NCBI GenBank assembly: GCA_015832175.1
Contig: WJXW01000010.1
Coordinates: forward strand, 1,973,282-2,037,281
Origin: Paraphaeosphaeria minitans
Lineage: Eukaryota; Ascomycota; Dothideomycetes; Pleosporales; Didymosphaeriaceae
Direction: 5' to 3'
DNA length: 64,000 bases
Positions 10,861-22,400 of this stretch are shown one piece after another (position 1 is the stretch's first letter; the number at the start of each line of letters is the position of its first letter). The notes beneath the pieces are model-generated. The model saw nothing but the letters and a program-made list of their open reading frames with translations. It did not search any database and was not told the origin of the DNA. The position numbers and the translations under genes are program-made.

Positions 10861-13800
10861 TTATTAATAAGCGTAATTACGTAGCACTTTAATTTAGTTT
10901 GGCCACAATAGTAAACCTATAAGAAGAACTAGATTGTTATTAATAGATTTATACAAGACTTAAATAGTATTACTATGTTTACGCGCTGTAGATTTAATCC
11001 TACGCTAGCTATCTATAGCGTTACTACTATAATCTATACTTTATTAATTTTATTTATATTTATAAACTTGCGTAAGTTAGTCTTATAGTCTTTAGCTTTT
11101 GTACTTATAGTGTAATTAAGGATATTTCTATCCCTATAGGTATGGCATAGTATAGCGATTAGGATTCTGGCATAGTTAGGCTATACTATCCTAATTACTA
11201 CCTTTTGGCGCGTCTATTTATCCTCGCGCAGCGTTTCTTAGATAGGGTCTAGTATTCCCTTTAGCGTTAACCACTTTGCGTATAACGTGGACATCTGCAA
11301 CCTTATTACTAGATAACTCTAGGTAGTAGTATTGCGTGGGAATTCTAGATACTAGAGTAGAGTGTAATTCTTAGTAAACTCCTTAGTCTTATTATCTTAC
11401 TTCTTCTACTTATTAAAAGCCTACACGACTAGCGCTACGCTTACTATAGCTAGGGCTATTATATATTTATGTGCCTTATTAGCTAACCCTTTTTTAGGCT
11501 TCTGGCTTAGAGGTGCTCCGCGCTCCTACCACTCTACTAGGGCTTTATTATACTTATAGTTTATCTCTATCTATAGCTTATCTTCTGCGTTTTAGATCCA
11601 CTTCTCCTCTCTTTTATTAGGTTTTATATATACAGAGCGCCTCACTAGCTCACTAGTTATAGGAACAATAACGCAGTTATTAAACTAATACGTGTTTAGC
11701 GTCTAGGCTATAATAAACAATAGCGCAGCTTCTTGTGCTATATTATTAAAGTTCTTATAGAATGCTATCTTGCGAAAGGACTTATTAGTTACACTAAATA
11801 CACTAATACTTTTAGTTATATAGCAGCGCAGGTTATTAAGGTTATTTATCTTATTACTACTATAAAAACGCTAAAGCCCTTTAAAGGTATCTATAGTAGT
11901 AGTCTAGAATAGCTATTAGAGCGCGGCAGCACAGAAAATATAACTATTAACTAGGTTGTTCCCCTCTAGCGTACTAGATGCGCCCTAGACGATTAGGTAG
12001 TGTTAATAGGCGTTCTAGAGGAATGTATAGGCGTATTCTATTACAGTCTATATTTTAGACCTATTTACAGCTTAGTAGCACTTGTTATATAACACGCACT
12101 TAACTACTAGGAGATCCGCTTTATATATGTAGGTTATTAGAGTTCCTTAAAACTTCCTATCTGTGCTACGCTTCTTCCCTATTGTAATAAGGCTAAACTT
12201 AAACTTATTAAAGACGTTTCTAATATAGTAAAGAGTTAATAAGATAATAAGATCTAAGGCCCTAGTTGGCATATGCGGGTGAGGGGAAAGGACGTCCAAA
12301 CTATTTAATATAAACATATTAATCTAGAAGCTCTACTCTATAGGTAGAACATTCCCCTATTTATCTTTTTATATTCTGTTACTATTAATAATGCCCTAAT
12401 TAGAACTTATGTCCTTAATATTAACCCTCTTGCTGTATTTAGCAACCTCTATTATAGAGAGAGGTAGGTGGTTCTGTAAAGCACTCTAGTTCTTACCCTC
12501 TTTAAAGGTAAAGCGAAAACTAAAGTATATTTTAAAAAAGGTACCACTCTTAAGTATCTTCTATATATTGTCTTAGAAACTAGTTAGAGTAGTACGTGGG
12601 GTAATAATAAGAGTGCTACTAGACTTAGGCTCTTAGTTAAGAAAGAGTTTCTTATAATTAGATAGTAAGCACTAGTAGGCAATAAGGTTATAAAAACAAG
12701 AGGGGTAATTACTATTAATTGTATTCTATAGTAAGTGCTTTATTATGTTCCTTTACTTCTATACTGCCTAAACCTCTACGTAGTTCGCTTTATAGTGCCT
12801 AGTTATAATTACCTTAAGCAAGAGCTGGATCGTTTTACCTACGCCCTACTTATTACCTAGAATGCCACCGCCTGTGATTGTGCGCTCTATTAGGAAGCCC
12901 TCTGTAACTAATATAATCTAGTAGGGCTTAATGTAGATGCTGTCTTTTAGCCCCTAACGTTAGAATAGGATGCCTTAGGTCTGCATTATCGCATTCTAAT
13001 TTAGCTAAGAGATCACTTTTACTGCCTAGCTTAAGGCTCTAGCACTTATATATACGTATTTAACCCTTATTAACTTATCTAGTTATAGATTAATAGGCTG
13101 TATATCTTAACTATCCTTAAGCTATAGATTATATTCCTTGTTACTATTATTATTATTGTTAATGTTGTTGCTTTTGTAGTTATTGTCGCTTTTATTATTG
13201 TTGTCGCTTTTGTTATTATTGTCGCTTTTGTTATTATTATTATTGATTTTAATAAGCGTCTTCGCAGGACTAATTGTACGAAACAAAGGTAGGACTCTAT
13301 TACCCTAGTCCTGCTTAGTGGTCTGCCTGTGGACACTAACGTGGCTAGGCTGGGCGATCTGGCTTTTAGTGGCGGATTTATTATCGCTAGTATGTACGCA
13401 AGGAGGGTGTTTATCTTTACCCTTACCCTATGTAGCGCTAGTAGTGCTTAGTCTACTAATAGTAGTAGCAGGTAGGAGCGCATCGCTATTACTCTAGACA
13501 GGCGCCTAGGACCTTACTCCTCTAATGTTATTATTGGCGTTCCCACGCTTAGGGCTAAGCTCGCTCGTGTTATCCTTATTATCGCTACTGCCAATCCTAC
13601 AGCATTTACTATATTAGGATTCGCTTCTATAGTATCTAGCTAGACGTTTATGTTGTTCTAATCTACTACTATTAGCATAACTACAACTTAAGGCTGGGCA
13701 GGGAGCGGTTGTAACAACAGTAGTATATACCCTATTAGACATAATATCCTGGAGTGCAGTCTATAGGCCTACACGTGTCCTAATCTATATATAGCCTTTA

Positions 13801-14650
13801 ACATAATCTAGCAGGTACACAACACTTAACTAGGCTAACCTAAAGAGATCTATTGCCTTGTCTAGGAAGTTATCTTACTAAACACGTCTAGAACTATTAT
13901 ATATAGTAGAGGTGTTTACTTCGCCAAGTATAGTCTCATCACCTATTACTAAGTATTCTATAAAGCAGAGATTAATATAGTCCAAATGCAGTTTAGGCGG
14001 GTAAGTAATAAGTCCCTAGCCTTACACTAACATAGATTGTTTAAAGGAAGAAGCAAAATGCTATACATTCTGGTTTTTAATTATATTATAGACAGTGGTT
14101 CCTAATAACTTGGCATTAACATCTAGTATTAGTAATAGCTTAGGCTTACGTGCTGGCGTAGGTAATGGCTTAGACTTACGTACTAGCGCTTTATCCTTTA
14201 ATTAACGCCTACTATACCTGTTTAGTATTACGCAGAGGGCGCTTACCTTTTATACTTTATTAGTAATATTAATATCTAGCTTAGGAATCTTCTTAACAAT
14301 CTACACTATGTGTAACTCCTTTAGAATAAGACAGTTGCCTTTATAATATTAGTTTTCTAGGTTTATAATTAGTAATATCGTTTTTAACTACTCTTTAATA
14401 CGGCTAAAGCCTATTAGGTCTAGACTAAACGCTTCTATATATTTATTATTACTAAGTAAGAATATTACTGTAAATTTCAACACCTTTAAAGATAACTATA
14501 GTAGAGTTATTGCAGATCTAGTGCGCGCACTATCCTACGCCAGGTAAGAAAGGTTTATTAGTTATAGGCGTACGCTAGGGGTAGGATAGGTATAGTTATA
14601 AGTTTGTGTTAATTCGTAAAGACTTATAAGGTGTGGAGTTAAGGTTATAA
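10861..14650 (-). pseudogene. SNF2-family ATPase gene (A1), RIP-broken and split by the LTR element
   Basis: Read right to left. The N-terminal part (14,650-13,800) is a long readable frame without recognised domain. A C2H2-like patch APCPALSC..SRLEQHKRL lies near 13,690. An Asn/Ser/Lys-rich linker with NNNKSD repeats occupies 13,140-13,250. The SNF2 motor begins with the Walker A region GGGILGNK.GVGKTIQLLLK (12,830-12,890), matching the SNF2 GGILADEMGLGKTIQ box, followed by STLIITPRTTL. The C-terminal helicase lobe has SVGLNL near 10,990 and QFFLRVYRRGQTK-like motif VI near 10,900-10,940. SNF2 ATPases move or evict DNA-bound proteins in the nucleus. The frame is then interrupted by the LTR element and resumes at 3,721. 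It diverges from the plus-strand gene at 15,180. Limits are approximate. Confidence 0.78.
13145..13252 (-). repeat. 18-bp minisatellite coding NNNKSD units
   Basis: An imperfect tandem repeat of about 18 bp (TTATTATTGTCGCTTTTG-type units) sits inside the SNF2-like gene and keeps frame. On the gene's own strand and frame it gives Asn-rich NNNKSD repeats; another frame of the same bases gives Ile/Thr/Lys-rich text. Module A2 has a matching array at about 34,250-34,360 with different unit spelling. Confidence 0.7.
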
Positions 14651-15179
14651 ATTAATATTAAGTGGTAGTAAACAGAAAGATTACGTGTTTATTATTACCT
14701 AGATAAATGTAAATAGTAAACTACGTTAGTAATAAGAACGCGTACAGGCTGTAACTATTATAATAAGAAGGTGTAAGGGGACTACCTAGAAGCGTAACAA
14801 GAAGTCTAGTTAAGACTAGGGAGACTAGCAGGCGTTGTATTGTCGCGTAGAGGAGTAGAAGAGAAGGGAACTACCTAGTCTAGCCAGGCGAACTAATGTC
14901 CTGGCCATAATCTGTTAGCGTACTGTAGACAGTAGATAATATATCCTACTAAGTAGAAACTTACCTTATTACTAGGCTTATGTGTAGAGCGTTAAGATGT
15001 TATTAAGTCTATTACGCATAGAAGTGTTTTTAATACACCTTATATATGCGCTCACAGCTTCACCTCGTAAACTGTAATAAGTAGGGTAAATAGCTAATTG
15101 CGTACCTTCCTATTATAGCTTGCCTAGGCTAAACAAAACCTTCGCTATTACCTGCTCCTCTTACTATAGTCGCCTAGGT
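14651..15179. promoter_or_regulatory. Probable divergent intergenic region between SNF2 and SF1 genes
   Basis: About 0.5 kb separates the presumed starts of the minus-strand SNF2-like gene and the plus-strand zinc-knuckle/SF1 gene, so it probably held both promoters. No specific element can be named. The matching region in A2 is about 35,850-36,370. Confidence 0.35.
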
Positions 15180-17257
15180 AGTCCTCTACTTTTTCTCTTC
15201 TACTCCTAACTTTGCCTAGTATCTAGCCCTCTTAACTCTTGTTCCTTTTGCTGCTCTTATACTATACCGCCGCGTTAAGTTAGGCGCGTTAAGTAGTTAC
15301 TATTACCCTACTTACTATTACTCTATTAACGCTAACGCGCGCCTCTATGCGTAAGTATACCTTTATAAGCGCCTTTCTTAAACGCTTCCGCCTACGCCTA
15401 TAAATATTAGAAACTATCTTATAGATACTTATATTAAGGTATACTTTCTATGTATAAGTATACCTAGTTTTAGTGCTAACTACTATACCTAGTCTAGCTA
15501 TTATTATAGACGTCTAGACAAAGCACTTTACTACCTACAACACTAGCTACCTAAAGCCTAAGCCTAAGTTTTCTAAAGGCGTCGCAGTTTTTAATATTAT
15601 GTATAAGGATACTGTAAACCTAGGTCCTAGGCGCATCTCTATAGGCCACATCTTTGTAAAAAAGTAACTGTCCGCCATATTAGACAACTAGACTAGTAAT
15701 AGCTAGGTAATATTTTAGTAGCTTTATAATAAGTGTAAACAGCTAGACCACCTTTAAGCTAGATGCTTTAGCCAACTCTACTATAAGTGTAGTAACCCTA
15801 GCTATCTAGCGTTAGGTTGCCCACTTTAAAACACCTACTATACCTATAGTAACACAGGATATAAGTGTAAAGACTATTAGAACGTTTACCCTTACTACCT
15901 AATAGAGAGCTATACTACCGCTAACTACTATATAATTAACTACGTACCTACACCCACTTAAGCTAGTTAAGCTGTAGCCACCTCTACTAAAAGTGTAGCC
16001 CCCGCTAAAAATAAGGCCACACTTATAAGTTTTGTAACTACACCTACTAAAGCATTAGGCGTCCCTACTAATACTACTATTACACCTATGGCTGGCGAAG
16101 CTTCCACTAACTTAGAACTAGTAGAAGATTATAGTCTACCTCTTAGTTAGTTTAAGGCCCTAGAATTGGATAAGATAGAAGTTAAGCTATATACTATAAC
16201 TATAGAGCACTATTTATTATCTATTTAGCTGCGCCTATTAGTCTTATACGCAAGTAAAAACACAGTAAGCAGCTAGTTTACTAAGGAAGCTATCCTCTAA
16301 ACCTCTACCTTTAACGCTGTTAGCCTAATTAAGACTTATAAGATATTAGTTAATTTGCCTACAGAATCTAACTAGTGTAATCTTAACTATCTTAGTGCTT
16401 ATAACTACAAAAAGCTAATATAGCTTATCTTTAGAAATGGCGTTACAGCCTGTCTGCTCTACGTATTCTAAGAGATTAAGATAGATACTAGCCTAAATAG
16501 ACAGCCCTAAGATCTCCTAGGGCTTATACTATTCTCTAATAGCACTTATAGCCTATACACAGCTATAATACACGCGCTTTAAGACGCGCTATAGGAATGC
16601 TACTATATATAGGTTTACTTCTATACTGCAGCTAGCTTATAGTTTAAGGATGCTATAAATAAGGTTTCTAAATTAATCTAAACGTAGGTGAAAGTTAACA
16701 CTATAGCTACCTAGTATTTACGCCAGGCCATTAACATCTAGCTAGGGATACAGCTTCTACTAGATAAGTAACCTAAGTACTCTATCCTAGCACGTAAGTA
16801 GTTTAACTATTATAAGAAGTATTTTATAGTATATTTCTATTTAGCTATTATAGAGTATAAGGCTATCCTTAACACTATGTTTATGCTTATAAAGGTGCGC
16901 CTAGTTAAGATAGGTAGTAACCTGGACTAGCGCGCCTACTTTACGCTTATTATAATAGACAAAAATATAAACCTTTGCGTTAACGCCCTATTTAATATCT
17001 AGTTCCTTAGCGACAACATAAGTAATAGTATAGTATAGAGAGGGCGCGTAGTGCTGCTAGTAGGTATTACTAATGGCCTTAAGCACTCTACCTTTATCTG
17101 GCGACCCTATAATAGTAGGTCTAGTTTCTAGCAGGACCCTAAGTTCTCTAAGGACTACGTTGTTAAGGCTAATAACTTTAATAATATTAACCAGCTATAG
17201 GCTGCGCTGGATAACTACCTAGGTATTAAAGTCTATATTCGCGTTAAGCAACTCTAG
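15180..17257 (+). pseudogene. 5' part of zinc-knuckle/SF1 helicase gene (A1), truncated
   Basis: This aligns with the first half of the A2 gene at 36,370-40,633. A cluster of three CCHC zinc knuckles lies at 15,735-15,900; in A2 they read NKCRQLGHFQARC, YKCGNPSHLALGC and a third with NAGYKRKDY. They imply RNA or single-stranded DNA binding. After the knuckles comes a Ser/Thr/Pro linker and a long helical region. The sequence stops at AACTA (17,258), where module B begins, so the helicase motor seen in A2 is missing. TAG/TAA codons throughout are RIP-type. The start is not defined. Confidence 0.7.
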
Positions 17258-17339
17258 AACTAATATTATTAGGACTAAGGATTTGGACCCAGTATCGTCC
17301 GTGCGCTGGTACGTGCGCACTGGCGCTAGTCCGTAAACA

Positions 17340-17565
17340 GCTAGCCCACCAACGCGCTATCTCGCGTATTAATGCACTATCTCAATGCACTATCCTGCGC
17401 ACCAACACACTATCTTAACGCACTATCCTACGCACTAACGCACTATCTTAACGCACTATTCTGCGCACTAACACACTATCTTAATACGCTATCCTACGCA
17501 CTAACGCACTATTTTAACGCGCTATTCTACGCACTAATACACTATCTTAGCGCACTATTGTGCGC
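17340..17565 (+). repeat. 33-bp tandem repeat (CGCACTATC / CGCACTAACG)
   Basis: The repeat is made of alternating CGCACTATCTTAA and CGCACTATCCTACGCACTAA half-units, period 33 bp, about six to seven units. Because 33 is a multiple of three it leaves an open frame of 11-residue repeats (HYLNALSYALT). The open frame is a by-product of the period; no start signal or conserved protein is evident. Copy 2 lies at 49,435-49,615 with fewer units. Confidence 0.85.
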
Positions 17566-18299
17566 ATTAATTTATAATTTACTATTTTAACCTTATACTT
17601 TTATCTATTTAGTAAGTGTAATTTCTAGCTAACTATCCTAACTGTAACTTTTAACTACACAACTACATAACTTTACCTATAAACTATAAGCCTATCCTTT
17701 TACCTATATAGGGGACCTTTACGTATATAGGCTGCGAGGACTCCTTACAGCACCACTAGGGGGTAGTTATAAAAGTTTATAGCACTATTATTATTAGGGC
17801 GAAAACTTTATTAAGAAGCCCTAAGGAATCGCACTATCTGCAGGTTATACTAAGCCACTAAACGATTTTAACCCCATACTAGGACTGAAATTAGCATAAC
17901 GCAGAATTATAGATTACGTAAACCTTTCTTAAGTACCCCTAATTAGTAAATACAACCCTCTTAAGTGTCACCTAGCTATTGTACGAATTGTTAACATCCC
18001 CTAGGAGCCGCTAACTACTTACTAGTTAGAAACCTATAATTAAATTACAATACGCTAGATTCTTATCTAAAAGCATCTCTAGGAGCAAGGGCTCTAGCGG
18101 CTCTAGATCTAATATACACGTCTTATACGTTTCCGCCATAGTTATTACGCTTTTAAAAATAGTATTATTATATTACGTAATTATATCTATCCATTACTAG
18201 AGCTGCGTAACTATCATGCCTCGTTTAATATAGGTGTTAGACACAGAGTTCCTTAATAGTATTATAAACACGCCTATACTAAACTTTACCTTAAGTAGA
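17566..18299. other. No gene recognised
   Basis: AT-rich RIP-altered sequence shared with copy 2 (49,616-50,380). I see no domain, RNA gene or repeat that stands out. Confidence 0.5.
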
Positions 18300-19260
18300 C
18301 ACTATTATCTCCCTATATTTAAGTACTAACTAAATTCTCTCTACGCTGTAGGATGCGTTTCCTTAGTTAGTTCCTCCTTTTCTATTGTGCTAAATTCTTA
18401 AGTAAATAAAAGTTTTTTTATAATAGACGCGTATCCTTTCCCTTTTCTACTAGATAGTATTTTTCTTTTTTATACTAGGCCCTCTAATAATTTAAACTCT
18501 AACTATAGCGCTACTTATATCTAGCGCTGCTGTATCTTACTTATAATACTAACCGCCTATCTCTATTTTACGCTCTTATATAGCGAATAGAACCTTTTAG
18601 TCTTAAATTGTGTAAAACTATATTTTGTAAAACTAGTACTAGAGCGTTATAATAATGCTATGCTGCTCTCTAGTATAGTGTTAGCTATAGTACTGTTGCC
18701 CTTTTTATATTTAACTATATCTAGTAGTCTCTCCACCTTTTCTCTAAATAACTATAGGCCCTATGTGTGCTTTGTCCTCTATACCTATAACACTATTTTC
18801 TAATTACATAGACACTTAGCTATACCTATAGTAATTACTTAGCTTATTATCTCTTCCCTAATAGTAGCGCCTACTCTTAGTAGTTTTTTTGTAAATATAT
18901 AGTAACGTGCCTCTTCTCTATTATCTTCTAATAACTCCGCCTCCTCTATATATTGTGTATATGGCACGACTTCTATTATTATGTCTACTAGCTAACGCTT
19001 TAGCTTTTAATTTCTATCCTCTACTAAACAGCTAGTCGCTTTTAACGTGCGATTTTGTTTTAGAGGCGCTTTTAGGGCCTCTACTTAAGTGTTTTCCTCC
19101 TTACCTAACTCTTCCTTACTATTACTTTAGCGCGCTTAGTCCCTATAGACAGAGTGTAAGAAGTGAAAAAATTCTTCCTTTTCTACTTATTTACATATCT
19201 ATCGCACCGCGGACTTAGGTAAGCTGTATAGAAATGCCTTAGTAGGAGGACCTCTTCTCT
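18300..19260 (-). pseudogene. RIP-broken hypothetical gene, helical, charged (B1)
   Basis: I do not recognise the product. One minus-strand frame gives an acidic start (YTQYIEEAELLEDNREEARY) followed by long alternating charged and hydrophobic stretches (FREKVERLLDIVKYKKGN). That pattern suggests a mainly helical, possibly coiled-coil, protein of about 300 residues. Only RIP-type stops interrupt it, and the same frame is visible in B2 at 50,380-51,330. It is divergent from the RecQ-like gene that starts near 19,480, so the two may have shared a promoter region. Confidence 0.45.
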
Positions 19261-19479
19261 ATAGAACTAAACACTATATAGGCTTCTAATTGTGAACTTG
19301 TTTATATGCGTCTTATATAAAAGAGGGAATTAGACTACTATTATCCTAAAGCACCTTAGCTAGTAAGATTAAAGAATAGTAGGCTATAGTGTAATATAGT
19401 GTTTATGTAATCTAGGATAATAAACGTTACCTAGTGTTTCTTATCTTCCTTTAGCACTAAAGTTTAGCTAACTCATTTT

Positions 19480-22400
19480 AACTACAGACGTAGATTAAAA
19501 TTAATTGCACTACTGCTAACTATAGAGACTTCTAAACACATTTACTATAATAAAACCTATTACTTTATTACCTGCGTACTGCATGGATATGTAATACTCC
19601 TAAGTAAGGTATTTTCCCATTTTAATAAGGAACACAGATAAGAGACAACTAGTAAAGAGAGGCGCGTTATCTAAGAATATGTTAATAAGCTTAGGAACCT
19701 TCACCTACCACTATAAGAGAAATATAAAGAATTTATGGTTTCTAACACCTTAGTACTAGCCTTCCTTGGCCTATGTGTTATCCCTAATAGTTATTGCTAT
19801 CGTCACTATACCTATATTACTACTAGGATTTCCACAAGGCATAATATGCGAGGACACCTACGCTAGAAACATAAACTCTATATTCTAAACATAGCTAAAG
19901 AAAGAAGGTAGCTCTAGTATAGTAAGTAAGTAAAGGGCGTAAATTGCTAATAGTTTTTCCCCTCTGTGCCACCCCTATTCTAAAACCTTTATCTTACTCG
20001 CAAATTTGTAATTAAACTATCTATAAACTTATATAGCTCTAAAGCCACTACTAATAGTGTTAAAAACCTAACTAAACCTAGCGTAGTCCCTATACCTATT
20101 TCTGCCCCTACTAGTAGTAAATTTACAGATTAGCTCTAGGAAGCGTTGTAATAGGCTAAGAAAGTAAAGTAGGAGTAGTTGGTAGCTATACCTAGTATAC
20201 TCTCTGTCTCTATAAATCTTTAGGTTACCTATATAGGTGTCCTATAAGTGTTTAGTAACACGTCTATATAGGTAGAGGCTTTATAATATATAGCTGTACT
20301 AACTACTATAGGTAATCTAAAGCTATATTATCTCTACGTAACTGTAAAGAGTATAGCTAGAACTTAATAGAATGTTACTAGTAAAGCCTCCTACTACGCC
20401 CGCATAAGAGTAATGTAGGAATATAAGACTAATGTTCCCCTTACTTTGCTAGAGCTATACTAGGACCTTTGCCTCTACTATATAGAACCGCTCTAGAAGA
20501 TATTTGTCTTCTTCTACCACGTATTAGTTAATAATATGGAGAAGCTACTAACACTTTATTTGCAGCCTTACTAGGAGTAGACCTAGCAGGACATTATAAA
20601 GTACTTAGATTTAATAAATAACATCCTAGAAGTCTAAGAGCACTACACTAGAACTTAATTTATATTATTTAAAGAGTACTGCTATCGCTTTTAGCTATCC
20701 CTTATTAAACAAACTAGTTAAACTAAGCATTTCAAACTTACCCTACTAACACCTATAGCGTTCCTAACACTCTCTTATAACAGAAAAGGTTTTTAAGAGG
20801 CGTATAACTTCGCAATAGACATATTAGCTATAAAGAAGTTCTGCTATTTTATAGGCCTTTAGAAACTGCAGAATAACCTTATCTATTTAAATAACGTCTA
20901 GCCCTAGGCTACTACAAATAGTATATAGACTACTATTTTGTTTAATAAGGCTTCCTTTCTTATTACTAAGTAAGATAGTAACATGTCTATAGAGGTAAAG
21001 AACTGTAATCTCGTGGACACGTTTAAGGTGTGGGTATATAACTACCTTACTATAGAGTATCCTACAAGTATAAGCTAGCTTATAAACACAGCACAGTTTA
21101 TTAGTAAGTTCTAATATAGTAAGAACCTAGATGCCTTCGTGCACTAGAACAGGGATATAGTTACTATGCGTAACATAAGAATAACCCTAGCCTTATTTGT
21201 AACAATGGCTGGGAATAAGTATAAGGAAACTTTAAAAATCCTGTGCTAGCTAACCTTTATATCTACTTATTTAGACCTTCTAAATATTCTATAGGAACTT
21301 CTAGTAGAGGAACTAAATAATGTCACACTAGGCTTCTTTGTGTTTAGCCCTAATAATAGTAACCTTGTGCATAGAGCCGACTTCGTCGTTAAAAACCTAA
21401 TAAAGGGGGTAGGTTAAGAAAGTTTTTTAACTACCCCCCTTACAAACCTACGTAACTTTACCTAGGTGCAGCGATACTGTAACCTAGTATAGAAATTTCT
21501 AAAGCATCTTCTTTGCCTAATTTACTTTACTAGTGGCTAATCTAGCTATAGAATAGAAGTGCTTAGCGTTTAACTTAAGAATAGTTATGCTATAGGCATA
21601 CGTAATATCTTCCTATATAATAGTCTTATTATAGTGGTCCTACGATACTATAAAGGGTACAACCGTGATAAGACTATAAAGACTATATATAGATTCCTCC
21701 TAGTAGAGGTGGGCAGTCTCTTAGTGTAGTATATTTGGCTAGTCTAACTATTCTATCTGGTTGTCTAAAGACAAATAGGGATAGACCTTTGTAACTACTA
21801 TTACGAGTAGGCGCAAAGTGTGCTCCTATAGCTAGACGTAGTAGAAAAATAATATACTACATTATATATTCTTAGTTTAGCTATCTAGAGTGCTAGTCTT
21901 TATTAGATTAGGTAGGAGATTAATATTAGCACCTTACGTTACTTTATAATTACTTTTGCCTACTAGTTCACTAGCTCTAAGATGCTTGTTTAGGAACTTA
22001 CTAAAGAGGATGTAGATAATATTATAAATAAGGTAGAGGCTAAAGTATAAGAAATGTAGGCTAGGCACCTACCTAAAATAGCCCACGTAGTATACGCACT
22101 TAATGTATTAAAGATATTTACTTACTTATTTAATAATGTAGAGGCATACTTTAAGACATTGTAGAAATAGTATTACACTATTTATTTTAGCTTAGTAGAA
22201 GCGTAGCTAAGTCTTAACTATTATAAGAGTATTATGGCTACCACTTAATAGTAGAATACTAAGAGAAGCAATATTAATCTCCTATAACTGTTATAAGAGA
22301 ACTTTAGATGCGACGCCTAATTTAGAGGTATATAAAAGGCTACCCTATTAGTTATCTTTATAGGCGAAAGTGTAGTAGTGTATATTGTAAGCACTAGAGC

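Larger units (their letters stand above)
1..17257. repeat. Module A, copy 1 (subtelomeric duplication)
   Basis: This segment aligns base for base with 28,247-38,425. The differences are mostly C/T and G/A transitions. After subtracting the retrotransposon and one 5-bp target duplication, copy 1 is about 10.11 kb against 10.18 kb in copy 2; the difference is explained by a 66-bp tandem duplication in copy 2. The left edge is cut by the window. The right edge is abrupt at the shared bases AACTA, where copy 1 runs into module B and copy 2 runs on into the rest of an SF1 helicase gene. It holds a hypothetical gene, a minus-strand SNF2 gene and the 5' part of a zinc-knuckle/SF1 gene. The 1-1,369 stretch shows no convincing gene. 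Confidence 0.9.

Noticed and set aside
13079..13336. Minus-strand open frame of 85 codons with Ile/Thr/Lys repeats, again at 34,181-34,441
   Set aside because: It overlaps the Asn-rich NNNKSD linker of the SNF2-like gene in another frame. The neighbouring gene text continues through the NNNKSD frame, not this one.
17372..17590. 72-codon open frame of HYLNALSYALT repeats as a surface or antifreeze-like protein
   Set aside because: It is explained by a 33-bp tandem repeat and is not kept open in the second copy.
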